A DNA stretch of 64,000 nucleotides from Acidobacteriota bacterium (GTDB lineage Bacteria > Acidobacteriota > Vicinamibacteria > Vicinamibacterales > SCN-69-37). Numbering within the stretch: position 1 is the stretch's first letter; the number at the start of each line of letters is the position of its first letter. The notes below the pieces were generated by a model that was not told the origin of the DNA, did not search any database, and saw nothing but the letters and a program-made list of their open reading frames with translations. The DNA lies in the NCBI GenBank assembly GCA_947467605.1, contig CANIII010000001.1:189241-253240 (forward strand), given 5' to 3'. Below are positions 9,389 through 17,275 of the stretch, in pieces. The position numbers and the translations under genes are program-made.

Positions 9389-10503
9389 CGCGTGGCCTCC
9401 TGCAGTGCGTTGAGCACCGCCTGCACGTTGCCCTCCGTGGATCCAGCGCCCATCAGACCGACGCGCCACACCTTGCCGGCGAGTGGCCCGAGGCCCGCAC
9501 CGATTTCAATACGGTGCTCAGTCAACAACCGTCGCCGCACCGCCGCATCGTCGGCACCCGCCGGAATGCGCACGGCATTCAAGCTCCAGGCGCGTGCGGC
9601 CGGCGCCGGCAGCAACGACCACCCTCGCGATGCCAACCCGTCGACAAACTGCTGGTGATGCCGTTCGTGTCGACGCCACCGTGCGTCGAGTCCTTCTTCT
9701 TCGGTCTCGCAGAGCGCCGTGTGGAGCGCAAACACCAACGGCGCAGACATCGTGTGGTGATACTTGCGGCCGACCCAGTACGACTCCAGCAAATCGAGAT
9801 CAAAATAGAAGCTCCGGGATTTCACGCGGCGAGCCAGCGCGGTCGGCGCGAACATCACGGGTGCCAGTCCGGAGGGCGCGCCGAGCCCCTTTTGCGAACA
9901 GCTGTAGGCCGCGTCCACACCCATCGCGGCCGCATCCAGCGGCATGGCTCCCAGCGACGTCACCGCATCCAACACGCACAGCGCGTCATGCTGCCGCGCG
10001 AGCGCGGCGATCGCGGCCACGGGATTGACGACACCGGTCGATGTCTCGACGTGCACGAGGCCCACGACGTTGAACTGCCCGTCACGCAGCGCGTGCGCCA
10101 CCACTTCGGGATCCACGGCCGTGCCCCACTCGACCTGAAGGCGTTCGACCGCCGCGCCGTAGCGCTCAAACATTTGCGCGAGACGTTCGCCGAAATAGCC
10201 TGTGACCACCACAAGCGCGCACATGCCGGGCTCGGTGAGGTTGGCGACGACGGTTTCCATGCCCGACGTGCCGGTGCCGGAAATCGCTGAGGTCAGTGAT
10301 CCGTCCGGCGCGCGAAACACGCGACCGAGGCGGGCGCGCACATCATCCAGCAGCGCCATGAACTCAGGATCGAGATGCGATCGCGCCGGTGCGCCGAGCG
10401 CTTCGCGCACGCGTGGTGAGACCGGTGACGGACCGGGACCGAGGAGCAACACTTCAGAGGACGGCAGACCGATCGAGCTCATGAGGGGGGCAACGCCTTT
10501 CAC
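9385..10503 (-). CDS. Class V PLP aminotransferase, alanine/serine-glyoxylate aminotransferase type
   Basis: A 372-aa fold-type I PLP enzyme of the AGT/SGAT group. Seen: LLLGPGPSPVSPRVREAL at the N-terminus, GTGTSGMETVVANL in the cofactor pocket, HVETSTGVVNP, LDAVTSLGAMPLD with the Asp that contacts the pyridine nitrogen, and SCSQKGLGAPSGLAPV with the Schiff-base lysine. The family transfers an amino group to glyoxylate to make glycine. The GTG start overlaps the stop of the aldolase gene (GTGA); an ATG at 10482 is an alternative. Its pairing with a HOGA/DapA-type lyase suggests glyoxylate made by the lyase is aminated here; that is inference. Confidence 0.9.
   Translation of the reverse strand: MKGVAPLMSSIGLPSSEVLLLGPGPSPVSPRVREALGAPARSHLDPEFMALLDDVRARLGRVFRAPDGSLTSAISGTGTSGMETVVANLTEPGMCALVVVTGYFGERLAQMFERYGAAVERLQVEWGTAVDPEVVAHALRDGQFNVVGLVHVETSTGVVNPVAAIAALARQHDALCVLDAVTSLGAMPLDAAAMGVDAAYSCSQKGLGAPSGLAPVMFAPTALARRVKSRSFYFDLDLLESYWVGRKYHHTMSAPLVFALHTALCETEEEGLDARWRRHERHHQQFVDGLASRGWSLLPAPAARAWSLNAVRIPAGADDAAVRRRLLTEHRIEIGAGLGPLAGKVWRVGLMGAGSTEGNVQAVLNALQEATR
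9388..9401 (-). promoter_or_regulatory. Shine-Dalgarno AGGAGG plus CTG start of mtgA
   Basis: On the minus strand AGGAGG (9401-9396) is followed by 7 bases and then CTG (9388-9386), whose last two bases begin the TGA stop of the aminotransferase gene. This strong ribosome site decides the mtgA start and implies translational coupling through a non-standard CTG codon. Confidence 0.65.
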
Positions 10504-11402
10504 GCGTGGACCAGCGCCAACAACGGTTCCAGAGCACTACGAATTTCCGCGGCCGCGCCGGCGGCGACCGGCGCCATAGGCGCGCGGGGTACACCACCAC
10601 GCAAGCCGGCCATGTCCATCGCGGCCTTGAGGCCTGCGACGCTGTGCACGGTCGTCACCAGACGCGCGAACGAGGTCACCTGCTGCTGCAGACGCAGCGC
10701 GTCGGAATACCGTCCGGCCACAACGTGGTCCCGCAATCTGGTGAAGAGTTCGGGCACCACGTTGGCCGCAGCGAGAATGCCGCCGCCCGCACCGCTGACG
10801 AGCGCGGGAAAGATCACCGGCGCGGCGCCACACAGCACGGTAAATCCCGCGGGTGCGTTCGCCACGAACTGCCCGAGCCTCTCAAGCTCGATGCTGGTTT
10901 CCTTGATGCCGATGATGTTCGGGTGTTGCGCCAGGGTGCGCACGACGGGTGGCGTGAGAATCACGCCCGTGTTGTGCGGCATGTTGTAGAGCACTACCGG
11001 CACCGGCGATGCGTCCGCGACGGCAGTGTAGTGCGCGGTCAGCGCCTCGCCGGTCATCTGCGGCTTGAAGAAGAACGGCGTCCGTACGAGGACGGCATCG
11101 GCGCCGTGCGCGGCCGCGCGACGACTCGCGGCAATCGTCTGCCGTGTGGATTCGCGCCCCGTGCCGACTAGCAGTGTGCGTCCGCGCGGCATTGCGTCAC
11201 GTGCAATCGCCACAACGCGGTCAGATTCGTCTTCGTCGAGTGCGGAGGCCTCGCCGTTCGATCCCAGGGCGAGGACGCCGACCAGATCGGTGCGCATCCA
11301 TCGCTCCACGTTGGCGCGAATCGCGGCCGCATCGACCTCGCCGGCCGCATCGAACACGGTCGGCATGGGCGGAAAGATTCCATCAAGTCGGATCGGAGGC
11401 AT
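10500..11402 (-). CDS. DapA/HOGA superfamily class I aldolase
   Basis: About 300 aa, a TIM-barrel Schiff-base lyase of the dihydrodipicolinate synthase / N-acetylneuraminate lyase / 4-hydroxy-2-oxoglutarate aldolase superfamily. Seen: GIFPPMPTVFD, LGSNGEASALDEDE (the GxxGE carboxylate-binding motif), VVLYNMPHNTG with the catalytic Tyr, and IIGIKETSIE with the Schiff-base Lys. Context (glyoxylate-type aminotransferase downstream, peptide-type importer upstream, no lysine genes) argues against true DapA and for a catabolic lyase such as hydroxy-oxoglutarate aldolase. I start at ATG 11402, which overlaps the permease end by 20 bases, rather than the upstream frame opening at 11444. Confidence 0.88.
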   Translation of the reverse strand: MPPIRLDGIFPPMPTVFDAAGEVDAAAIRANVERWMRTDLVGVLALGSNGEASALDEDESDRVVAIARDAMPRGRTLLVGTGRESTRQTIAASRRAAAHGADAVLVRTPFFFKPQMTGEALTAHYTAVADASPVPVVLYNMPHNTGVILTPPVVRTLAQHPNIIGIKETSIELERLGQFVANAPAGFTVLCGAAPVIFPALVSGAGGGILAAANVVPELFTRLRDHVVAGRYSDALRLQQQVTSFARLVTTVHSVAGLKAAMDMAGLRGGVPRAPMAPVAAGAAAEIRSALEPLLALVHA

Positions 11403-12387
11403 GGGTGGCGAGGCTATCAAAAAACACTGCGCGTGTGGACGCACGCGCGCCGGCCAACTGCAGCGCGAAGACCACGACGAAGAGCGCGACGGCCGGCGCG
11501 AGCATCCAGGGCGCCTCAGTCATGACGCGCACATTCGCGGCTTCCTGCAGCATGGTGCCCCAGCTGGGCGTCGGTTCGGGGAATCCCAGACCGAGATACG
11601 ACACGGCGGCTTCGGCCGACAGCAACGCGGGCACGAGCAGCGTCAACTCCGCGACGAGAAATCCGAATGTCGACGGCCACACGTGCCGCATCACGCGCCA
11701 GCGACCGGCACCAGCCGCGCGCGCGGCCTCGGCGTAGTCGCGCCGCAGTTCCACCGACACGATCGCGCGGACGCCACGCGCCACGTGCGGCCATGCGGCC
11801 AGCGCGAACAACAGGGCCATCAACGCAAACACTTCCCAGGTGGTGAGCACGAGCGGCAGCAGTGCGCGCAGCATCAACACCAGATACACGGCCGGCAGCA
11901 CGAGCACGAAATCCGCGAAGCGCATGAGCCATGCTTCAGCGCGCCCGCCCACCACCGCAGCAAACGCACCGAAGACGGCACCGATCAGCAGCGCGCCGAG
12001 CGCACCGCACAACGTCACACCCAGCGACCAGCGTGCACCGAGCACGAGCCGCGCGAAGACGTCGCGTCCGAGCGAATCGGCGCCAAGCAGCAGCAGGGGC
12101 TCGTCTGTGGATGACTGCAGCAGCGCGCCGTGCCCCATGACGACCGGCACGGGCCGAGACGGATCGACGCTGAACTGTCGTCGCAGCCGATCTGTCATCG
12201 TCTGCCGATAGAAGAACGGCGCGCGCAGCCCGCTCGTGTCGCGTACGCGCACGCGCGTCGGCGGCGCATAGGCACGGTCGGTGAGTTGCTCACCCGCGCG
12301 ATGCGGCGCCAGCCATGGCGCGAGACTCGTGACGACGACCACCGCGATGAGCAGGGCGCGACCCACGCGTTGCGATCGCGACGTCAC
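11383..12387 (-). CDS. ABC transporter permease, DppC/OppC type
   Basis: About 334 aa inner-membrane permease of the peptide/nickel (PepT) importer class. One N-terminal helix (RALLIAVVVVTSLAPWLAPH), a periplasmic loop of about 100 residues, then five helices. It carries LLGADSLGRDVFARLVLGAR and the EAA loop YAEAARAAGAGRWRVMRHVW, where an ATPase would dock, and the family end AAVSYLGLGFPEPTPSWG. The GTG start at 12387 overlaps the stop of the partner permease (GTGA). No ATPase gene lies in the operon. Substrate unknown. Confidence 0.92.
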   Translation of the reverse strand: MTSRSQRVGRALLIAVVVVTSLAPWLAPHRAGEQLTDRAYAPPTRVRVRDTSGLRAPFFYRQTMTDRLRRQFSVDPSRPVPVVMGHGALLQSSTDEPLLLLGADSLGRDVFARLVLGARWSLGVTLCGALGALLIGAVFGAFAAVVGGRAEAWLMRFADFVLVLPAVYLVLMLRALLPLVLTTWEVFALMALLFALAAWPHVARGVRAIVSVELRRDYAEAARAAGAGRWRVMRHVWPSTFGFLVAELTLLVPALLSAEAAVSYLGLGFPEPTPSWGTMLQEAANVRVMTEAPWMLAPAVALFVVVFALQLAGARASTRAVFFDSLATHASDPT

Positions 12388-13307
12388 GATTGGGACTCTC
12401 GCGCGCGAGGATCGACCAACACCCGCGCGAGATCGGCGATGACGTTGCCGGCCGTCAGGCATACAGCGCCAGCCAGTGCACATCCCGCGACGAGAAATAC
12501 ATCGCGCCCGCGCAACGCGTCAAAGGTGAGTCGGCCGAGACCCGGCCAGGCCGTGATCACCTCCACGGCAAACGATCCGCCGAAGAGACTGCCGATCACG
12601 ACGCCATAGACGCCGAGTACCGGCCGCAGCGATTGACGCGCGGCGTGCACCCAGATCAGCCGCACGGGCGGAATGCCGCGCGCCGCCGCGGCCATGAGGT
12701 CGGGTGCCGCGACGGCTTCCCGTACGGCCTGTGACTGGAGGCGCTCGAGCGACGCCGCGAGCGGCAGTGCGAGCGCGAGCGCGGGTATCACCATCGCGCC
12801 GGATTCGATCGACAGCCAACCGGTGGATGCGCCGAGCAGCAGAAGGCCGAGTGCGCCGACGATCGGCGGACACGACACGAGCGCGAGTGACACGGGTGCG
12901 GTCAGGCGCGCGACCCAATGGCGCGGCATGGCGCCGCTGATGATGCCAAGCGGCAGACCAATCAAGGTCGCCAGGACGAGCGCCACGGCAGCCAGACGCG
13001 CGGTGGACGCGGCGCGCGCAAACACCAGCGCGCGCACAGGAAGCCCATACATGGACGACTCGCCGAGATCGCCGCGCGCGATGCCACCGATCCAGGTCCC
13101 GAAGCGCTCCGTGATCGGCAGATCGAGCCCCAGCCGCGCACGTTCTCTCGCGATGACCGCGGGGCTCGCACCCGAGGCCCGCAGATCCGTCGTCGCATCG
13201 CCAGGCGCCACCACCGTGAGCGTAAAGGCGCTCGCCGCCACGATCAGCACAAACAGCGCGGCAGACGCGAGGCGCTGAGCGGCGAAGCGGACGAGCGCGA
13301 CGTTCAC
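12384..13307 (-). CDS. ABC transporter permease, DppB/OppB type
   Basis: A 307-aa permease with six predicted helices. Family marks: the N-terminal helix RLASAALFVLIVAASAFTL, LGLDLPITERFGTWIGGIAR, GDLGESSMYGLPV, and an EAA-like loop LMAAAARGIPPVRLIWVHA. The end AWPGLGRLTFDALRGRD is typical of DppB (usually WPGLG..). Its GTG start overlaps the stop of the binding-protein gene (GTGA). It should pair with the DppC-type permease downstream to form the translocation pore of a peptide-class importer. Confidence 0.92.
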   Translation of the reverse strand: MNVALVRFAAQRLASAALFVLIVAASAFTLTVVAPGDATTDLRASGASPAVIARERARLGLDLPITERFGTWIGGIARGDLGESSMYGLPVRALVFARAASTARLAAVALVLATLIGLPLGIISGAMPRHWVARLTAPVSLALVSCPPIVGALGLLLLGASTGWLSIESGAMVIPALALALPLAASLERLQSQAVREAVAAPDLMAAAARGIPPVRLIWVHAARQSLRPVLGVYGVVIGSLFGGSFAVEVITAWPGLGRLTFDALRGRDVFLVAGCALAGAVCLTAGNVIADLARVLVDPRARESQS

Positions 13308-15013
13308 CGAATGGCGCCTGACACGCCGAGGGTCTCAGGCTTCCACAGTATCTGCGGCTGCAAGACCGCAGGAACCGCGCCCGTCACGCGCGCAGCCATC
13401 GCCACGGTGACCTTGGGCGCCGCGAAGAACACCATCGGCTCGTGCTCGGCAAACACGCGCTGCACGTCAGCGAACAACGCCACGCGCTTGGCCGTGTCCA
13501 TCGTCGTCGACTGTGCGCGCATGAGGTCGTCGATCTGTTTTTCCCAGGGCGTCGCGGGCGTATCCTGGCCGGGATTCCAGAAGTGGAAAAAACCCGAAGA
13601 CAGCCAGAGATCGCTGTTGATCGCCGGGTCGGTCGAACTGACAGGCGCGCCGTAGTACATCGCCTCGTAATCGCCGGCCGTGAACAACGTCAGCATCGGG
13701 TCACGTTCCTGCGCGACGATATCGATGCCGAGGCCGATCTGCCCGAGTTGTTCTTGCAGGTTCGATAGTGTGCGCTCGAGAATCGTATTGCCTTTGCGGG
13801 TCAGGACGGCGATGCGCGCGGGCTGACCAGACGCGTCTTCGAGCTGTCCGTCGTGATTGCGATCTTTCAGGCCGATCGACGCGAGCAGGGCCTTGGCTTT
13901 TTCGAGATCGTAATCGGGATGCGGAAGCGTCGGCACGAACCATTGGCCGTAGCCGCGTGTGATCGGGCCATAGAGCGGCTCGGCAGCGCCAAGGAATACC
14001 GTGTCGACGATGCGCTGGCGATTGATCGCGACGGAGATCGCGTGGCGCAGTTCTTCGCGCTGCAGCCAGGGCTTCCCCTTCACGCGCGCCGCGTTTGGCT
14101 TCAGGTTGAACCAGAGGCCGGTCGGATCCACGCCGACTCCGGCGTCGATCAGTTGCACCTTGTGCGCCGAAGCTGCGCGTTCGAGTCCGGCGTAGTCCTC
14201 GGCACGGATCTGCTCGGTGATGAGATCCACAGTGCCGCCCTCGAGGCGCAGCATCTCGGCATTCTGGTCGGGGATGAATTCGAGGACGAGTTCGTCAAGC
14301 ACCGGCAGCGCGCGGCCGGCGCTGTCTGTGCCCCAGTAGCGCGCGTTCCGCGTAAATCGCATGCGCTGACCGGGCTGGTACTCGGCGACGACAAACGGTC
14401 CAAGTCCGGCCATCTCGGATGGTGGCGTCGTGAGCCCCCAGGCGGTGCCAAAGGTGCCGCTGTTTAGTGCCGGCTCCAATTTGTGGCGCGGCAAAATCGG
14501 CAGGCTATCGAGAATCGAGAGCCCCGGCCCGTAGGGCGCAGGAAATGTGAGTGCGACGGTGTGCTCGTTGATCGCGCGGGCAACGACGGGTTTGTCGTTG
14601 ACCATCATGCCGCTGGCCACGGGGCTCGCGACTTTCGGATCGTAGAGGGCGCGGAATGAAAAGACGACGTCCGCGGACGTGAACGGGGTGCCGTCGGAGA
14701 AGGTCACGCCCTGGCGGAGTCTGAGGGTAAAGGTCAGGCCGTCATCGGAGGTCGTCCAATCGGTGGCGAGGGCAGGTTCGAGGGCCCCGGAGGCGCGATT
14801 GACCCGGATTAAGGGGGCGCTGGTGAGCCTGGCGACCAGTTCCACCGGAAATTTGGCGGAGACGAGCCGGTTGAAGGAGTCGGGTTCGGTGCGCTGGCTG
14901 GCGACGATCCTGCCGCCCTGTTGTTTTGCTCCTCCGGACGGGCTGCGAAGATACCAAATCGCCCCCCAGGCGAGGGCTCCCAAAAGCACCAGTTGCAGAA
15001 CACGTTTGGCCAT
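13304..15013 (-). CDS. ABC transporter substrate-binding protein, family 5 (peptide/nickel class)
   Basis: A 569-aa SBP_bac_5 protein. The N-terminus has a membrane/signal segment (VLQLVLLGALAWGAIWYL) without a lipobox Cys, so it may stay membrane-anchored or be cleaved. Family blocks: LAPALATDW-type region at LEPALATDWTTSDDGLTF, LRQGVTFSDGTPFTSADVVFS, and LRHAISVAINRQRIVD. SBP_bac_5 proteins capture oligopeptides or opines. A GGAGG sits 8 bases before the ATG. First gene of the operon; the other five genes follow with overlaps. Confidence 0.93.
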   Translation of the reverse strand: MAKRVLQLVLLGALAWGAIWYLRSPSGGAKQQGGRIVASQRTEPDSFNRLVSAKFPVELVARLTSAPLIRVNRASGALEPALATDWTTSDDGLTFTLRLRQGVTFSDGTPFTSADVVFSFRALYDPKVASPVASGMMVNDKPVVARAINEHTVALTFPAPYGPGLSILDSLPILPRHKLEPALNSGTFGTAWGLTTPPSEMAGLGPFVVAEYQPGQRMRFTRNARYWGTDSAGRALPVLDELVLEFIPDQNAEMLRLEGGTVDLITEQIRAEDYAGLERAASAHKVQLIDAGVGVDPTGLWFNLKPNAARVKGKPWLQREELRHAISVAINRQRIVDTVFLGAAEPLYGPITRGYGQWFVPTLPHPDYDLEKAKALLASIGLKDRNHDGQLEDASGQPARIAVLTRKGNTILERTLSNLQEQLGQIGLGIDIVAQERDPMLTLFTAGDYEAMYYGAPVSSTDPAINSDLWLSSGFFHFWNPGQDTPATPWEKQIDDLMRAQSTTMDTAKRVALFADVQRVFAEHEPMVFFAAPKVTVAMAARVTGAVPAVLQPQILWKPETLGVSGAIR

Positions 15014-15106
15014 GATCTGAGCCTCCGATTCGGGTGTTATGAACCGGGTTTAACCTGCCCTCGGCAGATTGAACCCATGGCGTCGGGCATTGCAGAAATG
15101 ATTGTC

Positions 15107-15133
15107 TGATCACTGTTTTGTAAAACGTGGTCA
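15107..15133. promoter_or_regulatory. Imperfect dyad in the divergent region between the ABC operon and the S8 gene
   Basis: TGATCACTGTTTT, then GT, then AAAACGTGGTCA: the inner GTTTT/AAAAC pairs perfectly and the outer TGATCAC/GTGGTCA pairs with one mismatch and a one-base bulge. It sits in the 291-base region between divergent starts at 15013 and 15305. It could be an operator or a hairpin; no T-run follows on either strand. The rest of this region shows no gene I can support. Confidence 0.35.
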
Positions 15134-15304
15134 GTGTCTATCGAGCGCTCCACCAGCAAATCGTTGAAATTCTCGGGTTTTGAGCCGTGCCGTAGAGACA
15201 TTGTGTCGGACTGCCGACTGGTACGGTACATGCGTTGGCAAGAAGTGACTCGGCTGGACGAGGGGGGCGTGCCCTGTCTTCCGGTAGAGAGCGTCAGCAT
15301 TCAT

Positions 15305-17146
15305 ATGAGCACATTGAAGATTTCGACTCGGATGCGAAAGGCGGGGCTGACGATGTTGGCCGCTGCGTTCTCGCTTGTCGTTCTCGCGTGGCCTGCCCTC
15401 GCGTCTGCCGATCAACATCGCGCGCAGATGTCGAAGGAAGTCAAAGCGCACCTGTTCAGCAATGAGGGGCAGACGATCGACGTGCTGGTGCAGTTGCCAG
15501 AGTCGGTCATCAACCGCATCGCGCGCGACTACGGCGTGACCGTCAAAGAGATCATCAACGGTGCGGGCACGATCCTGACGGTGCGGCCATCGCAGCTCGA
15601 CCGCATGGCGAACGACGAGCAGGTGTCGGACATTGCGCTCGACGGCAAGATTTACGGCCGGATGGCGCTCACCACGCAGGCCACGGGCGCGAATCAGTTG
15701 TGGCCGGGTGACGGCCGCGCGTTTGGCGGCATCACGGGTCAGGGCATCGGCGTGGCGATGATCGACTCGGGCATCGCGGCCAATGACGACTTGAAAAACC
15801 GCGTGGTCTACTCGCGCGACTTCACGCGCACGAGCAATTCAGGCAGCGGTTCGATCAACGACGCGGTCGACGAATACGGTCACGGCACGCACATCGCGGG
15901 CATCATCGCGGGTAACGGTAACGGCAGCCGCACACAGAATTCCATCGCGAACACGGGCATGGCGCCGGGCGCATCGATCATCAACCTCAAGGTGCTGGGC
16001 GCGGATGGTTCCGGTCTGGTGTCGACGGTCATCAAGGCCGTCGAGTGGTCGATCAGCAATCGCGAGCGCTACAACATCAAGGTCATCAACCTCGCGCTTG
16101 GTCGTCCGACCAGCGACAACTTCATGACCGATCCGCTGGTGCAGGCGGTGGAACGCGCCGTTCGCGCGGGCATCGTCGTTGTCGCCGCGGCTGGCAATCT
16201 CGGGACGTACAACGGTCAGCAGATTGTGGGCGGCATCGAGTCGCCGGGGTATGCGCCGGATGCGCTGACGGTTGGCGCGTCGAACGCCAACGGCACGGTT
16301 TACCGCTCGGACGACACGATCGCGTCCTGGAGCTCGCGCGGCCCGGTGGGTAACGCGGAGAACCCGTCATCGTGGATGCTGAAGCCGGACGTGGTTGCGC
16401 CGGGCGTGAACATTGTGGCGGCGTCGAACAAGAACACCGCGCTGTGGCGCGACAACGTGGATCGTCGCGTTACCGGTGCGGCCGGCGGCACGTATCTGCG
16501 CCTGTCGGGCACCAGCCAGTCAACCGCCGTAGTGTCGGGCGCGGTTGCCCAGCTGCTGCAGGCGAATCCACGACTCACCCCGCGTCAAGTGAAGTTTGCG
16601 CTGCAGCTGACCGCTCAGCACCTGGACGGCTACGGCTTGGTCGAACAGGGCGCCGGCGAAATCAACGTCCCGCTGGCGGTGGCGCTCGCGACAAGCCGAA
16701 GGCCCTTGACGCTGCAGATGAGCAACTTCATCGGCGGCCAGATGTCGCGCGCCGGCGGAGTCGTTTTCGGTAGCACGTTGATCTGGGGTAACACGCTGAT
16801 CTGGGGCAATACCCTGATCTGGGGTAACACGCTGATCTGGGGCAACACCCTGATCTGGGGTAACACGCTGATCTGGGGCAACACCCTGATCTGGGGTAAC
16901 ACGCTGATCTGGGGCAACACCTTGATCTGGGGCAATAGTTCGAATGCCGTTTCAGGCAGCACTCTGATCTGGGGTAACACCTTGATTTGGGGTAACACAT
17001 TGATCTGGGGCAACAGCAACACCGTGCCTCAGGTGAATGGGAACACCCTCATTTGGGGTAACACGCTGATCTGGGGAAACCGCTCGTGCGAACCGCCACC
17101 ACCTGACTCACCCGATGACGCACCAACGTGCGGAGCGGGGAGCTAG
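15305..17146 (+). CDS. S8 (subtilisin-like) serine protease with C-terminal TLIWGN repeats
   Basis: A 613-aa secreted protease. I start at ATG 15305 because it directly precedes a signal peptide (AGLTMLAAAFSLVVLAWPAL, ending near ASA at 35); the frame itself opens further upstream at 15134. An inhibitor-like propeptide region (about 36-120) precedes the S8 domain: Asp 154 in AMIDSGIA, His 193 in YGHGTHIAG, oxyanion Asn 298 in AAAGNLG, Ser 404 in SGTSQSTAVVSG. From residue about 490 come 14 copies of TLIWGN in blocks of 9, 3 and 2, split by short Ser/Asn-rich linkers. A Pro-rich tail with two Cys ends the protein. The repeat's role is unknown; surface anchoring or self-association is possible. 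Confidence 0.93.
   Translation: MSTLKISTRMRKAGLTMLAAAFSLVVLAWPALASADQHRAQMSKEVKAHLFSNEGQTIDVLVQLPESVINRIARDYGVTVKEIINGAGTILTVRPSQLDRMANDEQVSDIALDGKIYGRMALTTQATGANQLWPGDGRAFGGITGQGIGVAMIDSGIAANDDLKNRVVYSRDFTRTSNSGSGSINDAVDEYGHGTHIAGIIAGNGNGSRTQNSIANTGMAPGASIINLKVLGADGSGLVSTVIKAVEWSISNRERYNIKVINLALGRPTSDNFMTDPLVQAVERAVRAGIVVVAAAGNLGTYNGQQIVGGIESPGYAPDALTVGASNANGTVYRSDDTIASWSSRGPVGNAENPSSWMLKPDVVAPGVNIVAASNKNTALWRDNVDRRVTGAAGGTYLRLSGTSQSTAVVSGAVAQLLQANPRLTPRQVKFALQLTAQHLDGYGLVEQGAGEINVPLAVALATSRRPLTLQMSNFIGGQMSRAGGVVFGSTLIWGNTLIWGNTLIWGNTLIWGNTLIWGNTLIWGNTLIWGNTLIWGNTLIWGNSSNAVSGSTLIWGNTLIWGNTLIWGNSNTVPQVNGNTLIWGNTLIWGNRSCEPPPPDSPDDAPTCGAGS
16775..17080 (+). repeat. 18-base tandem repeat encoding TLIWGN (9 + 3 + 2 copies)
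   Basis: Fourteen in-frame 18-base units encode TLIWGN. Within the first block, synonymous differences (ACGCTG versus ACCCTG, GGT versus GGC) alternate, giving a 36-base higher-order period and implying growth by duplication of a two-unit module. Blocks are 16775-16936, about 16964-17017 and about 17045-17080. Confidence 0.95.
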
Positions 17147-17243
17147 TCATGGCGCGAATTGGTGGAACGAATCGGTTCAGCTCAGCGCGGAGGATTCAAA
17201 TGGTTCGCACGATAATTGTTTGGAGCTAGCTAAGAAATTACCT

Positions 17244-17265
17244 TGACGGCTTCTTGAGGCCGTCA
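17244..17265. other. Small hairpin just before the HD-GYP start
   Basis: TGACGGC (17244-17250) and GCCGTCA (17259-17265) form a perfect 7-base stem with an 8-base loop, 10 bases before the ATG at 17276. No T-run follows, so it is not an ordinary terminator; it could affect ribosome access. The rest of 17147-17243 has no visible feature. Confidence 0.4.
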
Positions 17266-17275
17266 GTGGTGCCCG

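Noticed and set aside
16775..17080. Regular 18-base repeats as a possible CRISPR or regulatory array
   Set aside because: They are in frame within the S8 gene, have no spacers and code for a uniform hexapeptide.
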